From NCBI RefSeq assembly GCF_051622035.1, contig NC_135360.1, positions 3,283,501-3,347,500 of the forward strand: a stretch of 64,000 nucleotides of DNA. Reading direction: 5' to 3'. Within the stretch, counting starts at the first letter, position 1. Each line of letters begins with the position of its first letter. This DNA comes from Arctopsyche grandis (Eukaryota > Arthropoda > Insecta > Trichoptera > Hydropsychidae). The translations under genes and the position numbers were made by a program. Shown here one piece after another: positions 22,722 through 34,169 of the stretch. The notes beneath the pieces are model-generated. The model made no database searches, was not told the DNA's origin, and was given only the letters and a program-made list of their open reading frames with translations.

Positions 22722-23100
22722 TATCGTGATTTGTTTGTTCCTCCTGTGGCTCGCACAAATATGTTGTCAACGGCTCCTATATCTAGGGCTATATATCTGC
22801 TCAACCGGATTTCTGGTGAAATTGACCTCTTCAATATAAAATATACTAATCTGGTTGAGTGGTTGTTGAGGAATGCCAGTGGTTGATTTTGCCTATTAAA
22901 TATGAATGATTGTTATTACTTTATCTATGTTTTTTTTTTATGATTTTATGATTTTAATGATGTTGTGTCAATATTGTTATTTTTATAAGTTATTATTACT
23001 GTTATGATGTTATTTTTACTGAATGACCGGCCACAGTGACGCGTTGGAGATCTCTGTAATGTCACTTTGGCTAATATGTTAAATAAATAAATAAATAAAT

Positions 23101-23330
23101 ATGCCAGCAGCATAGCTCAGTTGTTAGGCTTCTGCTTAGCGTCGTTAGGTGCCGGGTTCGCTCGGGTGAAAATGAATATTTCAGAGTATGCTGCTGGTTA
23201 GACCTGGATTTGTGACTCCAGGTTGATCGTTTCCTATCAGAGTTTGCCAATTTTCTCTAATTTCATTGTTGAAACGGTTTCCGGTAAAAATTGGCCAAAA
23301 TCCTTCCTATATATATACAATATGTCACCA
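23101..23330 (+). mobile_element. tRNA-derived SINE
   Basis: The head has an A-box TAGCTCAGTTGTTAGG and a B-box-like GGGTTCGCTCGG at tRNA-like spacing. The body follows with GACCTGGATTTGTGACTCCA, GATCGTTTCC, CAGAGTTTGCCAATT and a GAAACGGTTTCCGG end. It is inserted directly at the tail of the upstream LINE. The same body occurs at 7428-7575 and, inverted, at 14905-15076. Confidence 0.85.
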
Positions 23331-25760
23331 ATAATTTATTTATTTATTTATTTTATTTTACGGTCAAGAAAAAATTGACCATTTTACATGTTGGAAATAG
23401 AGAAAGAAAAAGAAAAAAAAATTTAAAATGAAATATAAAAGAAAAATACACATACATTCATATACTACAAAATAAATTACATTATATTAAAAAAATATTT
23501 AAATAAAATAGATTTCATGTTATATTTACTAACAATGAATAAATCGACCATGGACAATTCGTTTCCAACTCTGTGCAGTCTCAACATAGCTGAGTTTAAT
23601 GAGTAATTAGTGGTAAACCTGGGCATATCAAAAAGATGGTTACATCTAATTGATCTACCCGGCACATGGAAGCACACTAAACTCACCAAGTCGGAGCATT
23701 TAATAGTGCCATTAAGAAGACCACACAGAACTGAAATATCGTTAATTTTCCTTCTGTCATATAATTTTAGCAAATTAAGTTTCCTATAAATAATAACGTT
23801 ACTGACATAATGATTATGACTTTTAAAAAAATTAAATTTGATGAATCTAATGAACTTTATTTGCACTGACTATTATGTTAATTTGTTTCATTAAATAAGG
23901 AGACCAAATGGTAGAATTGTACTCTAATTGGTTTCTAACCAGAGTGGTGTATAAAATTTTAATCGTATTTACATTTTTGAAGTGAGTACTATTTCTTATT
24001 AAGAAACCAAGTGTTTTGATGGCATTTTTTGTGATAAAATTTATATGAGAATTAAAAGTTAATTTGTCGTCAAAAATAACTCATAGATCTTTAATTAGCG
24101 ATGATGATGGAAATGATTCATTATTTATATGATAATTATAAATAATTTTGTTATTTGACCTACTGAACCTGACAACAGAACACTTCTTAATGTTTAAATA
24201 TAATTTATTAAAAGAACACCAATCGTTTAATGAGTTTAAATTAGTTTGTAAAGTAGCACAATCGTTAGTGTCTTTTATACATTTAAATATTTTTAAATCG
24301 TCTGCAAATAAGAGCACTTTAACATCATTAAATATATTTATAATATCATTTATAAAAATATTGAATAGGACTGGTCCCATGTGAGATCCTTGGGGAACGC
24401 CACTAGTTGGATTAAAGGAGTAAGATTTAGAATGGCCGATTTTAACTAATAATGATCTATTGGACAAATAGCTCCGAAACCAGTTTAGTAATACACCGCT
24501 GATTCCGATACTGTTTAGTTTATATAATAAAATCTCAATATCAACTTTGTCAAATGCTTTACTGAAATCAGTGTAAATTGAGTCAACTTGCAATTTAACA
24601 GATAAGGCACTAGAAATAAAATTTTCATATAATAATAAATTGGATAAGGTAGATCTACCAGAAATAAAACCATGTTGTTGTGGAATAATAATGTTATTAA
24701 TGAAAGGAATAAATTCGTCTAATACTAAACTTTCAAAAAGTTTTGGAATAGTTGATAGTTGACAGATGGCTCTATAGTTCATTACATTATGTTTATCCCC
24801 ATTTTTATGAAGAGGCATTAAATAGCCAGACTTCCAAGAATTGGGAAATATACCAGTGGAAATAGATTGATTAAAGAGATTAAAAAGAGGATAAGTTAAT
24901 ACATTGGCACAATTCTTGATAAAAATTGGGGGTATGTTGTCAGGACCCGCAGATTTAGATATATCTAAGGCATTTATTTTGTTAATCAATTTTTGAATAG
25001 ATATATTTATAGAATGTAAAGGTGAAATCAGGACATTATTATTTACAATGCTATAATTAGAATTATTGTTGTTTTTGACATATATCAATTTGAAAAAATC
25101 AGCAAAAAGATTGACTGAATCATTAGTATTGTCAACAAATTTACCGTTAAGTTGAATGTTTTCTGGTATATATGTTTTATTGTTGTTTAATTCTTTAGTA
25201 AATGACCAAAAATATTTGGAATTTGAATCAATGAATGATTCTGTTTTTTTAATATAAAGTTTAAAACATTTGGATATATGTAGTTTACACAAAGCTCTTA
25301 GTTTTTTGAATTCAATATATATGTGTGTAGAGTTATAAATTTTGAATAATTTGTGCACACTTTTTTTTTTATGTATTAGGTTTTTTAATTCGGGACTAAA
25401 CCATTTTGGAAAAAAATGCAACTTATTTTTATATTGAGGAACATGGTTGTATATACAAGAGATTAATAATTCATTCAGCATAATGACTTTTGATTCAAAG
25501 TTAATGTTATCGTTTAAGAACGACCAATTAGTGACATTTAATTGGTTCATGATTTCGTTTTAATCGGCTCTGTGAAAATCAAAAATATTTTGCTGAATTA
25601 AAGGTAGATTAGTAGATTTATTTAAAGTAATAATAATATCTAGGGGTGGATGATGGCCATCCACTGAAGATAGAACATCATGAGATTTCATAACGTTAGT
25701 ATTTTTGAAATTGGAATTATGTTTGATTAATGTGCAATAAATAAGTTTGTGTACGATTTT
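23331..25760 (-). pseudogene. 5'-truncated LINE, minus strand
   Basis: Read from high to low coordinate, it opens in the end of an endonuclease domain (VDGHHPPLD near 25650), meets a TAA near 25560, then a 489-codon reverse transcriptase frame (25550-24081) with QQHGFISGRST, YTDFSKAFD, SGVPQGSHMG and the catalytic LLFADDLKIF. A TGA at 24081 replaces Gly in the conserved LGVIFDDKL. The C-terminal region continues to about 23477 with IRFIKF and RRKINDISVL. The tail (AAATAAATA on the minus strand) abuts the SINE at 23330. It is a different LINE lineage from its plus-strand neighbour. Confidence 0.85.
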
Positions 25761-25844
25761 ATAGATGTCGCATTGATTTGCGAGTTTTTCAGTGTCTCGT
25801 AATTCAGTTACTTATATAATGAATAAAAAATGCTGCCATATTTG

Positions 25845-25918
25845 TAATTGGCCAGGAAGGCGCATTGGGGTTGCCTGTAATGCCTTCCTGGTATGTGTTG
25901 TCATAAAATAAATAAATA
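25845..25918 (+). mobile_element. 3' end of a non-LTR element with hairpin
   Basis: A perfect 10-bp-arm hairpin, CCAGGAAGGC...GCCTTCCTGG, is followed by TAAAATAAATAAAT and then by resumed zinc-finger-gene DNA. A stem-loop just before an A-rich tail is typical of LINE or LINE-dependent SINE 3' ends. The same hairpin region lies inverted at 14672-14714. The 5' extent of this element is unclear. Confidence 0.5.
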
Positions 25919-26030
25919 TGAGTATTTGCACTGGATTAAAGCTGCACAAATGTGTCATTTACTGAAAGATATATCCTTATGAAACATACGAGACGCCACT
26001 CATATTCATGGTAAAGTAAAGTAGGGTTGC
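25919..26030 (+). pseudogene. Zinc-finger array remnant (first piece)
   Basis: It starts ATGAGTATTTGCACTGG and matches 26627-26735 closely, including TGTGTCATTTACTGAAAGAT. It is the continuation of the ZAD-gene 3' flank beyond the insertions at 18955-25918. Homology ends at about 26030, where AGGGTTGCCAAGAGTCCC starts unrelated DNA. Confidence 0.65.
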
Positions 26031-26235
26031 CAAGAGTCCCAATTAATCGGGATTGTCAACGGTTTTAAGCCTCGTGTCCCAGTTTAAACCTTTCGGGACG
26101 CATATGCATACTTTTAAAGCAATTTTAAAAGGACTAATTAAATGATTTAATAAAGAAGTAGCAAAGTTTTCTGAAACAATGGACAATACCATTAAAAAAA
26201 TATTTTGTGTTTTCCTGGATGAGCTTGGAAAAAAT

Positions 26236-26237
26236 AA

Positions 26238-26330
<93 letters not shown>
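26236..26330. repeat. (TA)n microsatellite
   Basis: About 90 bases of uninterrupted TA between the two zinc-finger remnants. Open frames of alternating Tyr and Ile across it are artefacts. Confidence 0.95.
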
Positions 26331-26332
<2 letters not shown>

Positions 26333-26399
26333 TCCATTTGACATTCGGAAAATACGTAATTCGAAAAACTCGTGTTCCGAAAACCAGCTATTCGAACTA

Positions 26400-26948
26400 C
26401 TCGCTGGAAAAAAGCTACACGAATGTGAGGTTTGTTTCAAAATATTTACTAAAAGAAAATAGCGTACGAGACATATGATAATACACTCGGGAAAAAAACC
26501 GTTCAAATGTGATATTTGTTCAAATGCATTTGTTGATAAAACTCACCTTAAGAGACATATGAGACGCCACTCTTGAGAAAAACCGTTCAAATGTGATGCT
26601 ATTTGAAAATATTACCTCGGTGTACACATGGGTATTTGCACTGGATTAAAGCTGCACAAATGTGTCATTTACTGAAAGATATATCCTTATGAAACATACG
26701 AGACGCGACTCATATTCATAGTAGAGTAAAGCCACACACATATGATGTCTAATTTGTCTAAAATCTTATGTTCAAACATCTTCCCTTGCAAGGCGTTTCA
26801 AGTCTCAACTAAATGCGACATTTGTTCAAAATCATTTTCTCACTAATCTTATCTTGTACACAAGAATATTCATAGTGAGATAAAGCCACACAAATATGAT
26901 ATTTGTGTGAAATTGTTCGCTCAAAAACGTGTCCTTGTGAGTCATATG
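26400..26948 (+). pseudogene. Decayed C2H2 zinc-finger array
   Basis: All three frames show finger debris: HECEVCFKI-like, [25 protein letters not shown] and a final KLFAQKRVLV segment resembling the last finger of the 8474 gene. Several in-frame stops (for example TAG near 26462 and TGA near 26575) exclude function. It shares the FKCD(A/T)I-stop pattern with the ZAD gene end at 18929, so that stop predates the duplication of this tail. Confidence 0.75.
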
Positions 26949-27348
26949 TATGCCCGCGGCAATAAATATAGCGAACAAGCCCTGTATGCGGCACCTTTTT
27001 CGCGAATTTGGCAATCGAGTTTTCGACCTTAAATACAGAATCGTAGTTTTGGATTAATTGTCAAATAATCATTCTTCATAATTGTATGAAGACGTGACGT
27101 CACATAAACGAGGTTTCAGTATGGTTCCACAAAAAACTAATTTTTGACTGGTATATATTCATTTTAAGCAAATTGAATAGATGGCATTCAACTCTCAGTA
27201 ATATATTCAACCAATTTTGAACCTTAAAACAGTTGAAATAGGCGCATATAAGCCTCAAAATCCCGTGCAAAGTTCAGAAATTCTATGGAAGACAGCTGCG
27301 CTACAGACTTGTCGCGCAAAGCTTCCATAGAAGACGGGCAAACGGTTA
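26949..27348 (-). mobile_element. TTAA-type MITE, inverted copy
   Basis: On the minus strand it begins next to TTAA (27349-27352) with CCGTTTGCCCGTCTTCT and ends near TGCCGCGGGCA at 26949, close to the ends of the 4637 MITE; the TTAA at the low end is missing. The interior matches 47110-47545 at high identity in opposite orientation, including CGTGCAAAGTTCAGAAATTC and GTGACGTCACGTC-type blocks. It contains the palindrome TGACGTCA near 27096. Confidence 0.75.
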
Positions 27349-27364
27349 AGAGAAAAACAAACAA

Positions 27365-29130
27365 AAAAGGGGTGACCAAACTTTTTTTAAACAACAAAAT
27401 CAGATGAAGTCAGAAAAAAAAGAAAAAATATTAACATCATTTTTGGGCTATAAATGATTTCAAATATGATAATATTTTGACTAGGGTAAACAGCCTTTTT
27501 TTAATCAAAAAATTTCTTCCAGTTGAAAATAAAATTTAAAAATATTCCTATAGTTTTTATGCTATAAATGATGACTAGTCACCGAAGCCTGAGGGGGGCG
27601 TGTATTGTTCAAAGGTTGTAAATGCATTGTTAAAGGTTTGCCAAACCTTTTTTACAAAGGATTTACAACAATGGAACAATGGATAGCACTGTGACTATCC
27701 TACCTCTAATGATGACAAAATTTAAAATGAAATAGTTTTTTGGAGTAGGGTAACCAAACTTTTTTTTTAAAGCTAGAAAACATCTAAAAGTATTACTATC
27801 ATCTCTGTGATATAAACTATTGCAAAATTAAAAATATGATAATTTTTTGACTAGGGTAACCAGGCTTTTTATACAAAAATTTTTTTCGAGTTGGAAATAA
27901 AATTTAAAAGTCTTAATGCTATAAATACTGCAAACTTAAAATATTATTTTTGAGACAGGGCTTACCAATCTTTTCATACAACAATTTTTAAAGTGTAAAA
28001 ACAATCAATATAATATGTAAGTAATGTTTAATGACATGAATGTTTAACTTTAAGCGAGAAAAAATCCAAAAATATTCCCATCGTTTAAATGCTTTCAATT
28101 ATTCTAAAATTTAAAATAAAATACTATAATTTTTTGACTACAGTAACCAGCCTTTTTTATACAACAAAAAAAATATTAAAATATTCCCACCGTTCTTATA
28201 CAAAATTTAAAATAAAATAGATTTTCAAAATAAATTTGATTGTTTTGTCAATTAAAAAAATTCGTTGTATAAAAAAGGCTTGTTACCCTAATAAAATTTA
28301 TATTATTTTAAATTTTAATCATAAAGATGATGGGAATATTTTGAGATGTTTTCTGACTTAAAAAAAAGCTGTTGTATAACAAGGTTGGTTGCCCTAGTCA
28401 AAAAATCTATTTTATTTTAAATTTTGCATAGGGACGATGGAAATATTTTTCAATCTCACTACAAAAATTTTGCTGTATAAAAAAGCCTGGATACCCTAAT
28501 CAAAATTTATAATTTTTATATTTTAAATAATATTTTTTATAATAATAAATATTTTTAGATGTTTTCTCGCTTTAAAAAAAATGTTGTATAAAATGGATGG
28601 TTACCTTAGTCCAAAAAATTATTTTATTTTAAATTTTGTCATCATTCATAGGCCATAGCATAAAAACAATGAGAATATTTTTAGATTTTATTTACAACTT
28701 GAAAATATTGTTGCGTAGGGGTGGGTGGAGGATCCAAGTAAGCGGCCAAAGTCGTTTCACAGCATTTATTGGTGATTAAGGAGATACACGCACTGGCAGT
28801 GCTCCGTCCAGAATGTCTTGATAGTACCGCCTTATAACGGATAGGTCTCTCAGGGCATCTTCAACGTCCGATTTGATTTCCTATTGTTATGGTCACGTAC
28901 TAGATGTCCGCTGTGGGTTCTGAGAACTCTACCGGAATGCGACTCCGAGTTACCGCTACTCCCGCTAAGTGCATTCTGGGGATATAATCCTCGAAACCAA
29001 TTATAACGGTCACACAGTCTCTGGGATGCTACTCGGCCTAATCCGAGTGTACGTAACAATATTTTTTGTATAAAAAAAGGCTGGTTTGCAATCATTTATA
29101 CAGATTTTTTACCTCAAATAAAATATTTTC
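27365..29130. repeat. Repeat array that switches orientation
   Basis: A roughly 100-130-bp unit containing GACTAGGGTAACCAGGCTTT, TATACAAC and AAATTTAAAATAAAAT recurs. In the first half the key motif reads forward (near 27371, 27480, 27750, 27851, 27955, 28136); in the second half it reads TTGTATAAAAAAGGCTTG...ACCCTAGTC, inverted (near 28265, 28372, 28462, 28583, 29068). The switch is near 28200. A solo LTR (28709-29058) interrupts one inverted unit, and a small fold-back (AAAGGTTTG/CAAACCTTT near 27631-27650) another. No coding capacity. Confidence 0.8.
28709..29058 (-). mobile_element. Solo LTR with 4-bp TSD
   Basis: The 350-bp block starts TGTTGCGTAGGGG and ends GTACGTAACA (TG...CA), flanked by ATAT at 28705-28708 and 29059-29062. 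On the minus strand it contains CCAATAAATGCTGTG as polyadenylation region. Repeat-array sequence continues seamlessly on both sides, showing the empty site. The family is related to 15258-16191. Confidence 0.9.
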
Positions 29131-29132
29131 CA

Positions 29133-29470
29133 TTAAATATTTTGATCTTGTATGATCTCATTTAATCTGATCGATGGGCCTGCAAGCAAATTCCTGGCGG
29201 AACATATAATCTTAGAACACACTTCTTCAATGGGATTCATCATTGGTGAGTATGAATGTAAGTAATTAAAAATATGGTTTGTACGTTCAACCAGCTCACT
29301 CACTTCTGGGGTATGGTGGATGCTGGTGTTGTCTAACACTAACCATACTTTTTCAAGATTATTACTTAATCTTTCAAGAAAGTCGCAAAAAATATTGGAA
29401 TTAATTGTGGAGTGCTGAATAATTTCATGCCATACATTTCCATAATAAATAAAAAAGTTAGACAATCACC
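29133..29470 (-). pseudogene. Tc1/IS630-type transposase fragment
   Basis: A 110-codon minus-strand frame contains WLVLDNTSIHHT with the second catalytic Asp and LHSYSPMMNPIEEV with the final Glu, the DDE_3 pattern of Tc1/IS630 transposases. The N-terminal DNA-binding part and first Asp are absent and no inverted repeats were found. Confidence 0.7.
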
Positions 29471-29579
29471 GAATCAAAATTGTTAATGTATTTACATAAA
29501 AAAAAACAGTTTGAGAATAATTCTTGGAAAATAAATTTTATGACCACTTTTTTGTGCATTTGATTCTAGAAGTAATCAA

Positions 29580-30170
29580 ATGCACAAAAAAGGCTTTTTT
29601 TCTATTGAAACTGAAATCGGCCCGGATTCTGGTGAAAATAGTCGCACGCATTTCCGGACATGGGTGAAAACAATCCACGCGTCAAAGCGGGCAGTAAGGT
29701 GTTATCTTATTAATGCATATGAATATTCCATGAAAAAATATATTACAAATAAAATTCGAACGAACTTCTGTGTTAAAAGTAACGGCTACAATAAATTCAT
29801 TGGCGAATATATTAAGTCATAGATATGAAGAATTATTTCCTCCTATCAAAATACAATCTTTTTTGTCTGAAAATAAAGGAAATTTATTGCAAAGTGAAAT
29901 AGATAAATTTAATTTAAATTGTATGAATTGCTATAAAAAATCGAAGGAATATTTGAATTAATGGACTAATTTTTCAATAATGCTTTCTCAAATGGTCAGA
30001 ATATTTCAAAACAAATACTATTGAGTTTCATTCGGAATTATTAAAAATTTGTCAATTTTTTTTGCAATACCTGACCAGAATGCCAATGTAGAAAGAATAT
30101 TTTCCACGATTGGCGAACAGTGAACCAAAGAAAGAAATATGTAGGTTGAAAATTTCTACTGTCCGGGGTA
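29580..30170 (+). pseudogene. hAT transposase C-terminal fragment
   Basis: Broken plus-strand frames include FFAIPDQNANVERIFSTIG at about 30058-30115, the hAT C-terminal dimerisation motif, preceded by FNLNCMNCYKKSKEYL. Stops and frameshifts interrupt the reading (29819, 29961 and later). No terminal repeats or 8-bp duplication were seen. Confidence 0.65.
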
Positions 30171-30768
30171 TTTTGAGCGTAGTATGTATATAATTACAAA
30201 AATATTTCATGTTTAGAATTTTATACAGAAATAAAAGAAAATAAGAAACTTTTGCACCAAATTAGCAGTGTAGATAAATATAACAGAGATGATGAAATTG
30301 TGAATGAGAATGAACATGATTAAATTCAACAATTCATTTTTAAGCGCACTTTTCATGTTCCTGTTCTTAATATTAACTATTATTATGTACATATATGTAT
30401 GTGCCGGTTATTATGAAATTGGAATAAGTCATATAATATTTCATTTGTAATTGGACTTTTGCGTAAATTTGTCCTAAAAAATATTTTGATACTACATAAA
30501 AATATATGTATACTGTATACATACATATATTTTTACATTAGACCTTTTATTTTAGAGCATATTTTTTATTTATTTTTAACACCGCAAAGTGGGGTTCGGG
30601 AACCGTGTTAATCACTTAACTGCCGGTCCCATGCCCGGAAAAGGACGGGGGGGGAAACCTATTTTCTATTTTTTTTTTCTAGGGGCGCCTAGAGGAAAAT
30701 TGCCCGAGGGCGCCATAAGATGTAAGGCCGGCACTGCTAATATTACGTAATTATATTGATTGTGTAAA

Positions 30769-31082
30769 GCATTTAAAATTGACAATTTAGCAAATAATTA
30801 TAACGACCTACATTTTTAATTCAGTTTACTCAAAAGAAGAAAGAAAATAACGCCCATTAAAGGTTTATAATAGGTGAACAAAATAATGTTTTCTAAATAA
30901 CCAGTCATAAGGAAATTTATTCGTAAATAATAAACTTTCAAAATCTTCGTACTAATAGAAAACATTATTTTGTTCACTTTTTTTATTATAAACCTTTAGT
31001 GGGCGTGACTTTCTTTCTTCTTTTGAGTTTGAGTGAACTAAAAATAAGTCGTTATAACGATTTTCTAAATTGTCTTAAATTT
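30769..31082. mobile_element. Fold-back MITE with about 120-bp arms
   Basis: Left arm 30769-30895 and right arm 30955-31082 are inverted copies with some mismatches: AAAACATTATTTTGTTCAC, CTTTAGTGGGCGT, CTTTCTTCTTTTGAGT and CGTTATAACGA landmarks pair between them. The unpaired centre is about 60 bp. Non-coding. Confidence 0.8.
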
Positions 31083-31369
31083 ATTTTAATTTATATTTTC
31101 TAAATTTAAATAAAAATATCATATTTGTGTTTTATTGCTTTTAATGCCAAATATATCATATTTGAATATCGAAAAAAGCTTGAAATGTGAAAAAACGAAG
31201 ACACATTACAGACAGGCTATTTTTATTCAAAATTTAAAGTTAAAATATTGATAGTAAGTATCTCTATATTATTTTATCAAACCTAATTTTGATCAAAAAT
31301 AGTAATATTACATAGTAAATATTACATGTACTAAAATACTTATTATTATTAAAATGTATTATTAATGAA

Positions 31370-31540
31370 ATCGCGGACACTGCCCAGATATGTATTTTCA
31401 AAGTCGGAATTATACAATGAAAGAGATAATCGTCAACATTGACAAGATGCTCATCACTAAAATAATTTCGTATGTCTAATTTTATAATGTTGATATCAGA
31501 AAATGCGATTTCAGTCAAAAATGTAGAGCCAAAATTGGAT
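31370..31540 (-). pseudogene. hAT-type fragment (FAM200/ZBED5-like)
   Basis: The minus strand encodes TEIAFSDINIIKLDIRNYFS followed by DEHLVNVDDYL, matching the C-terminal landmark of FAM200/ZBED5-like domesticated or active hAT transposases. Only this segment survives. Confidence 0.55.
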
Positions 31541-31914
31541 TGGGTATTTATCTATGCATAAACATTAACATTGATATGTCAGCATAACAAATACTTCAAT
31601 TGTGTTTCAGGTATTTTCAGGTTACATTTGTCAAAATAAGTACATTTTAAAAATGAAACGAAGATCGACTAAAAATTATACCGCGATCGACTAGTTGGGC
31701 AGTCCTGTTATATAATATACGAAGGGGCTGCTGACCGGGACGTTTGGGAATAATTGAATGATAGAAGGCACATTGAAATGAAAAACTCATGATTTCAACA
31801 ATCGACAAATTGCAGTAAACTCGTGAGTTAATAAGACTAAATATCTATGGTTAATAAATCTGAGATCTGTAAACCACGACAAATCCCGGTCTACCGGGAA
31901 GTTAACAGTTAACA

Positions 31915-32540
31915 ATTAACTTAGTTCAAGTTGGTCGCGACCCCCGTAACCGAGGAAGCGGCGCGGCGAATGAAAAGAGATCTAAAAAATGTCAATGGCA
32001 CCATACAGAGAGTTTGAAGATCGGAGGCCTTGCGGAATGGAAGAATTCGGTTATGCCGCGGCTCTTGCCTGAGGAATATGAAATAGGGGACGATGGCGGG
32101 TTCAAATAAAACTCTCCAGAGCATGAAGGCTAATCTCCTATAAAATAGAATAAACTGAATAGAATGAAATGAATAAAATAGACTGGCATGAAACAAAACC
32201 TCGAAATATAGAAAATAAGTACTTGATTAGAGCAACACTTCTCTTGAGTTCAAAATAAGTGTAGCCGATCATACCCATAACAAATCTTGTAGGAAATAAA
32301 TATGGGCAAGTCCCATAATGCTCCTTATAAAGAAGCCGGAGAAAGCGTCTTTGGATAAGCTCAAGCTTAATAGACTGACTTTTGGCTGGAGGACTCCAGA
32401 TCTTGGATGCGTACTCCATGATACTTCTCACCAAAGGATTGTACAACAGCCTCAGAAATGCCAGGAATTGCGAAAAACAATCCCTAGCATCCTTGAAGCT
32501 GAGCAACACACAGAATTAATATGATTGGAGAACCTGAGGT
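31915..32540 (-). pseudogene. 5'-truncated LINE fragment
   Basis: The minus strand carries RSIMEYASKIWSP, IKLELIQRRFLRLLY and YGTCPYLFPTRFVMG, C-terminal landmarks of jockey-like reverse transcriptase proteins, then a shifted frame to about 31921. The endonuclease and catalytic RT domains are absent. Confidence 0.7.
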
Positions 32541-33154
32541 CATTCTGAAAAGCAACTTATACATATATTGGTATATGATATGAACTGATACTAAAATGAT
32601 GGCTTTGTGTTATCACTCGAACAAAATATTGCTGTTACTACTTGAATACAACATAATATCTAATACATACAATCACATTTAAAAATGTTGTGTCTAACAG
32701 AGACTCCAAGATCAATAATAATACGTATATGCATAATGTTGTCTATCCATTAGATCTTATATAAAATTATCTTTTTAATGTTATGTTCTTAACAAACGGA
32801 AAACTACAAGTTTAAAATCATTGATCATATTACACATATAGAATACATAACAATGTACAAGATCTTTTTTTAGTTTGTCATAAGGCCCGAAGTTATTTTT
32901 CCCAGAGCATATATATATATGTATATATATATACATGTATATATTTTTGGCAAAATTCCAAACATACCATTACTAACAAGTACGTTTTATCATCATCAAT
33001 ATGAACAGCCATTAAAGCTTTGAGGAACAGTCTTTATCACCACCCATCATCATGGGACGTGAAGTACTATTAAAATGCTCGCAAATTGTATCGCTACAAT
33101 CTTGTAAAGCACTTCCCGAATTTATGTGCACGATTTTATAGGGAACTAGTGTTT

Positions 33155-33240
33155 TTACACGGCTTCGCTCGGTATTTGTAATATAAACCGCTTAACATGG
33201 CCAATCTAATATGTAGTAAACATTAAACAAAATAATCTCT
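33155..33240 (-). repeat. Dispersed repeat, inverted copy
   Basis: The reverse complement matches 17070-17155, with TTGGCCATGTTAAG, GTTTATATTACAAATACCGA and GCGAAGCCGTGTAAAA. It supports a dispersed family but no borders or target duplication are visible. Confidence 0.5.
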
Positions 33241-33486
33241 TGATAATTACTTAAAATAACATATTCCCATTTTATAGAAGAGTTTGTAAACATCACTGCT
33301 CCTATGTTTTTGTTTTGACGTATTTGGCCGTAACAATCGAAGAAAAGCGAGATTGAGATTGATTTTTTTTCAATCTTTTTTGGCAATATGTAATTAATTT
33401 TATTTAATATTAAAGTAACTAAATAAACTGGGAAAAATGAAAGAAAATACTAGTTTATAAAAGGATCATTTTTGTAATATCGGTGC

Positions 33487-33512
33487 CCGGGGGGTCGGGG
33501 GGGGGGGGGGGA
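33487..33512 (+). other. G-rich run
   Basis: A CCGGGGGG-T-C-G(15 or more) tract, the most G-rich stretch of an otherwise AT-rich region and a candidate G-quadruplex. A second C-rich/G-rich patch lies at 33666-33706. The surrounding 133-codon minus-strand frame has no recognisable domain. Confidence 0.6.
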
Positions 33513-33854
33513 TAAAAATATCCGAATTAATCTGGCAGCCCTACCCCAGGAGGATCCCCAAATATTAATATGTATATATATTTTAAAGATTATGTGCATT
33601 ATCGGTGTCACTGTGTCGATTTTAGTTAATAAATTTTGCCAATTTATAACGTACAAAGAAATCAAAGGGGGATCCGAGGGGGGTTCCATGCCTCCCCCCC
33701 TACCTTGGACGAATTTACTTTCATAAAGTGGAATAATAGGGGAGATGGGTGGATGAAATAAGATAAATGTAGCTTTAGCACTTTGAAGTCTAAGAAGGCA
33801 CGATGTGACAGCAGCGATCTTATTACAAAATTTAGCGTCGCAGTTATTCAATAG

Positions 33855-34165
<311 letters not shown>

Positions 34166-34169
34166 AATA

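Larger units (their letters stand above)
18955..23100 (+). mobile_element. Near-complete jockey/CR1-like LINE
   Basis: A non-LTR retrotransposon with a 5' leader starting at a 16-bp palindrome (AAAAGGCCGGCCTTTT, 18955-18970), ORF1, a frameshifted ORF2 with endonuclease and reverse transcriptase, a 370-bp 3' UTR and a TAAATAAATAAA tail ending near 23100. It sits in the 3' flank of the zinc-finger gene: sequence before it (GGTGTGCACAT) and after the nested insertions (ATGAGTATTTGCACTGG at 25919) form one continuous block at 26620-26660. Confidence 0.85.

Noticed and set aside
23101-23175. A tRNA gene
   Set aside because: Only A- and B-box-like motifs are present; no acceptor stem pairs, and a SINE body found elsewhere follows directly.
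26043-26337. Minus-strand frames of 67 and 96 codons rich in Tyr-Ile
   Set aside because: They are translations of the TA microsatellite.
33450-33851. A 133-codon minus-strand frame
   Set aside because: It runs through the G-rich tract (poly-Pro) and has no recognisable domain or conserved neighbour.
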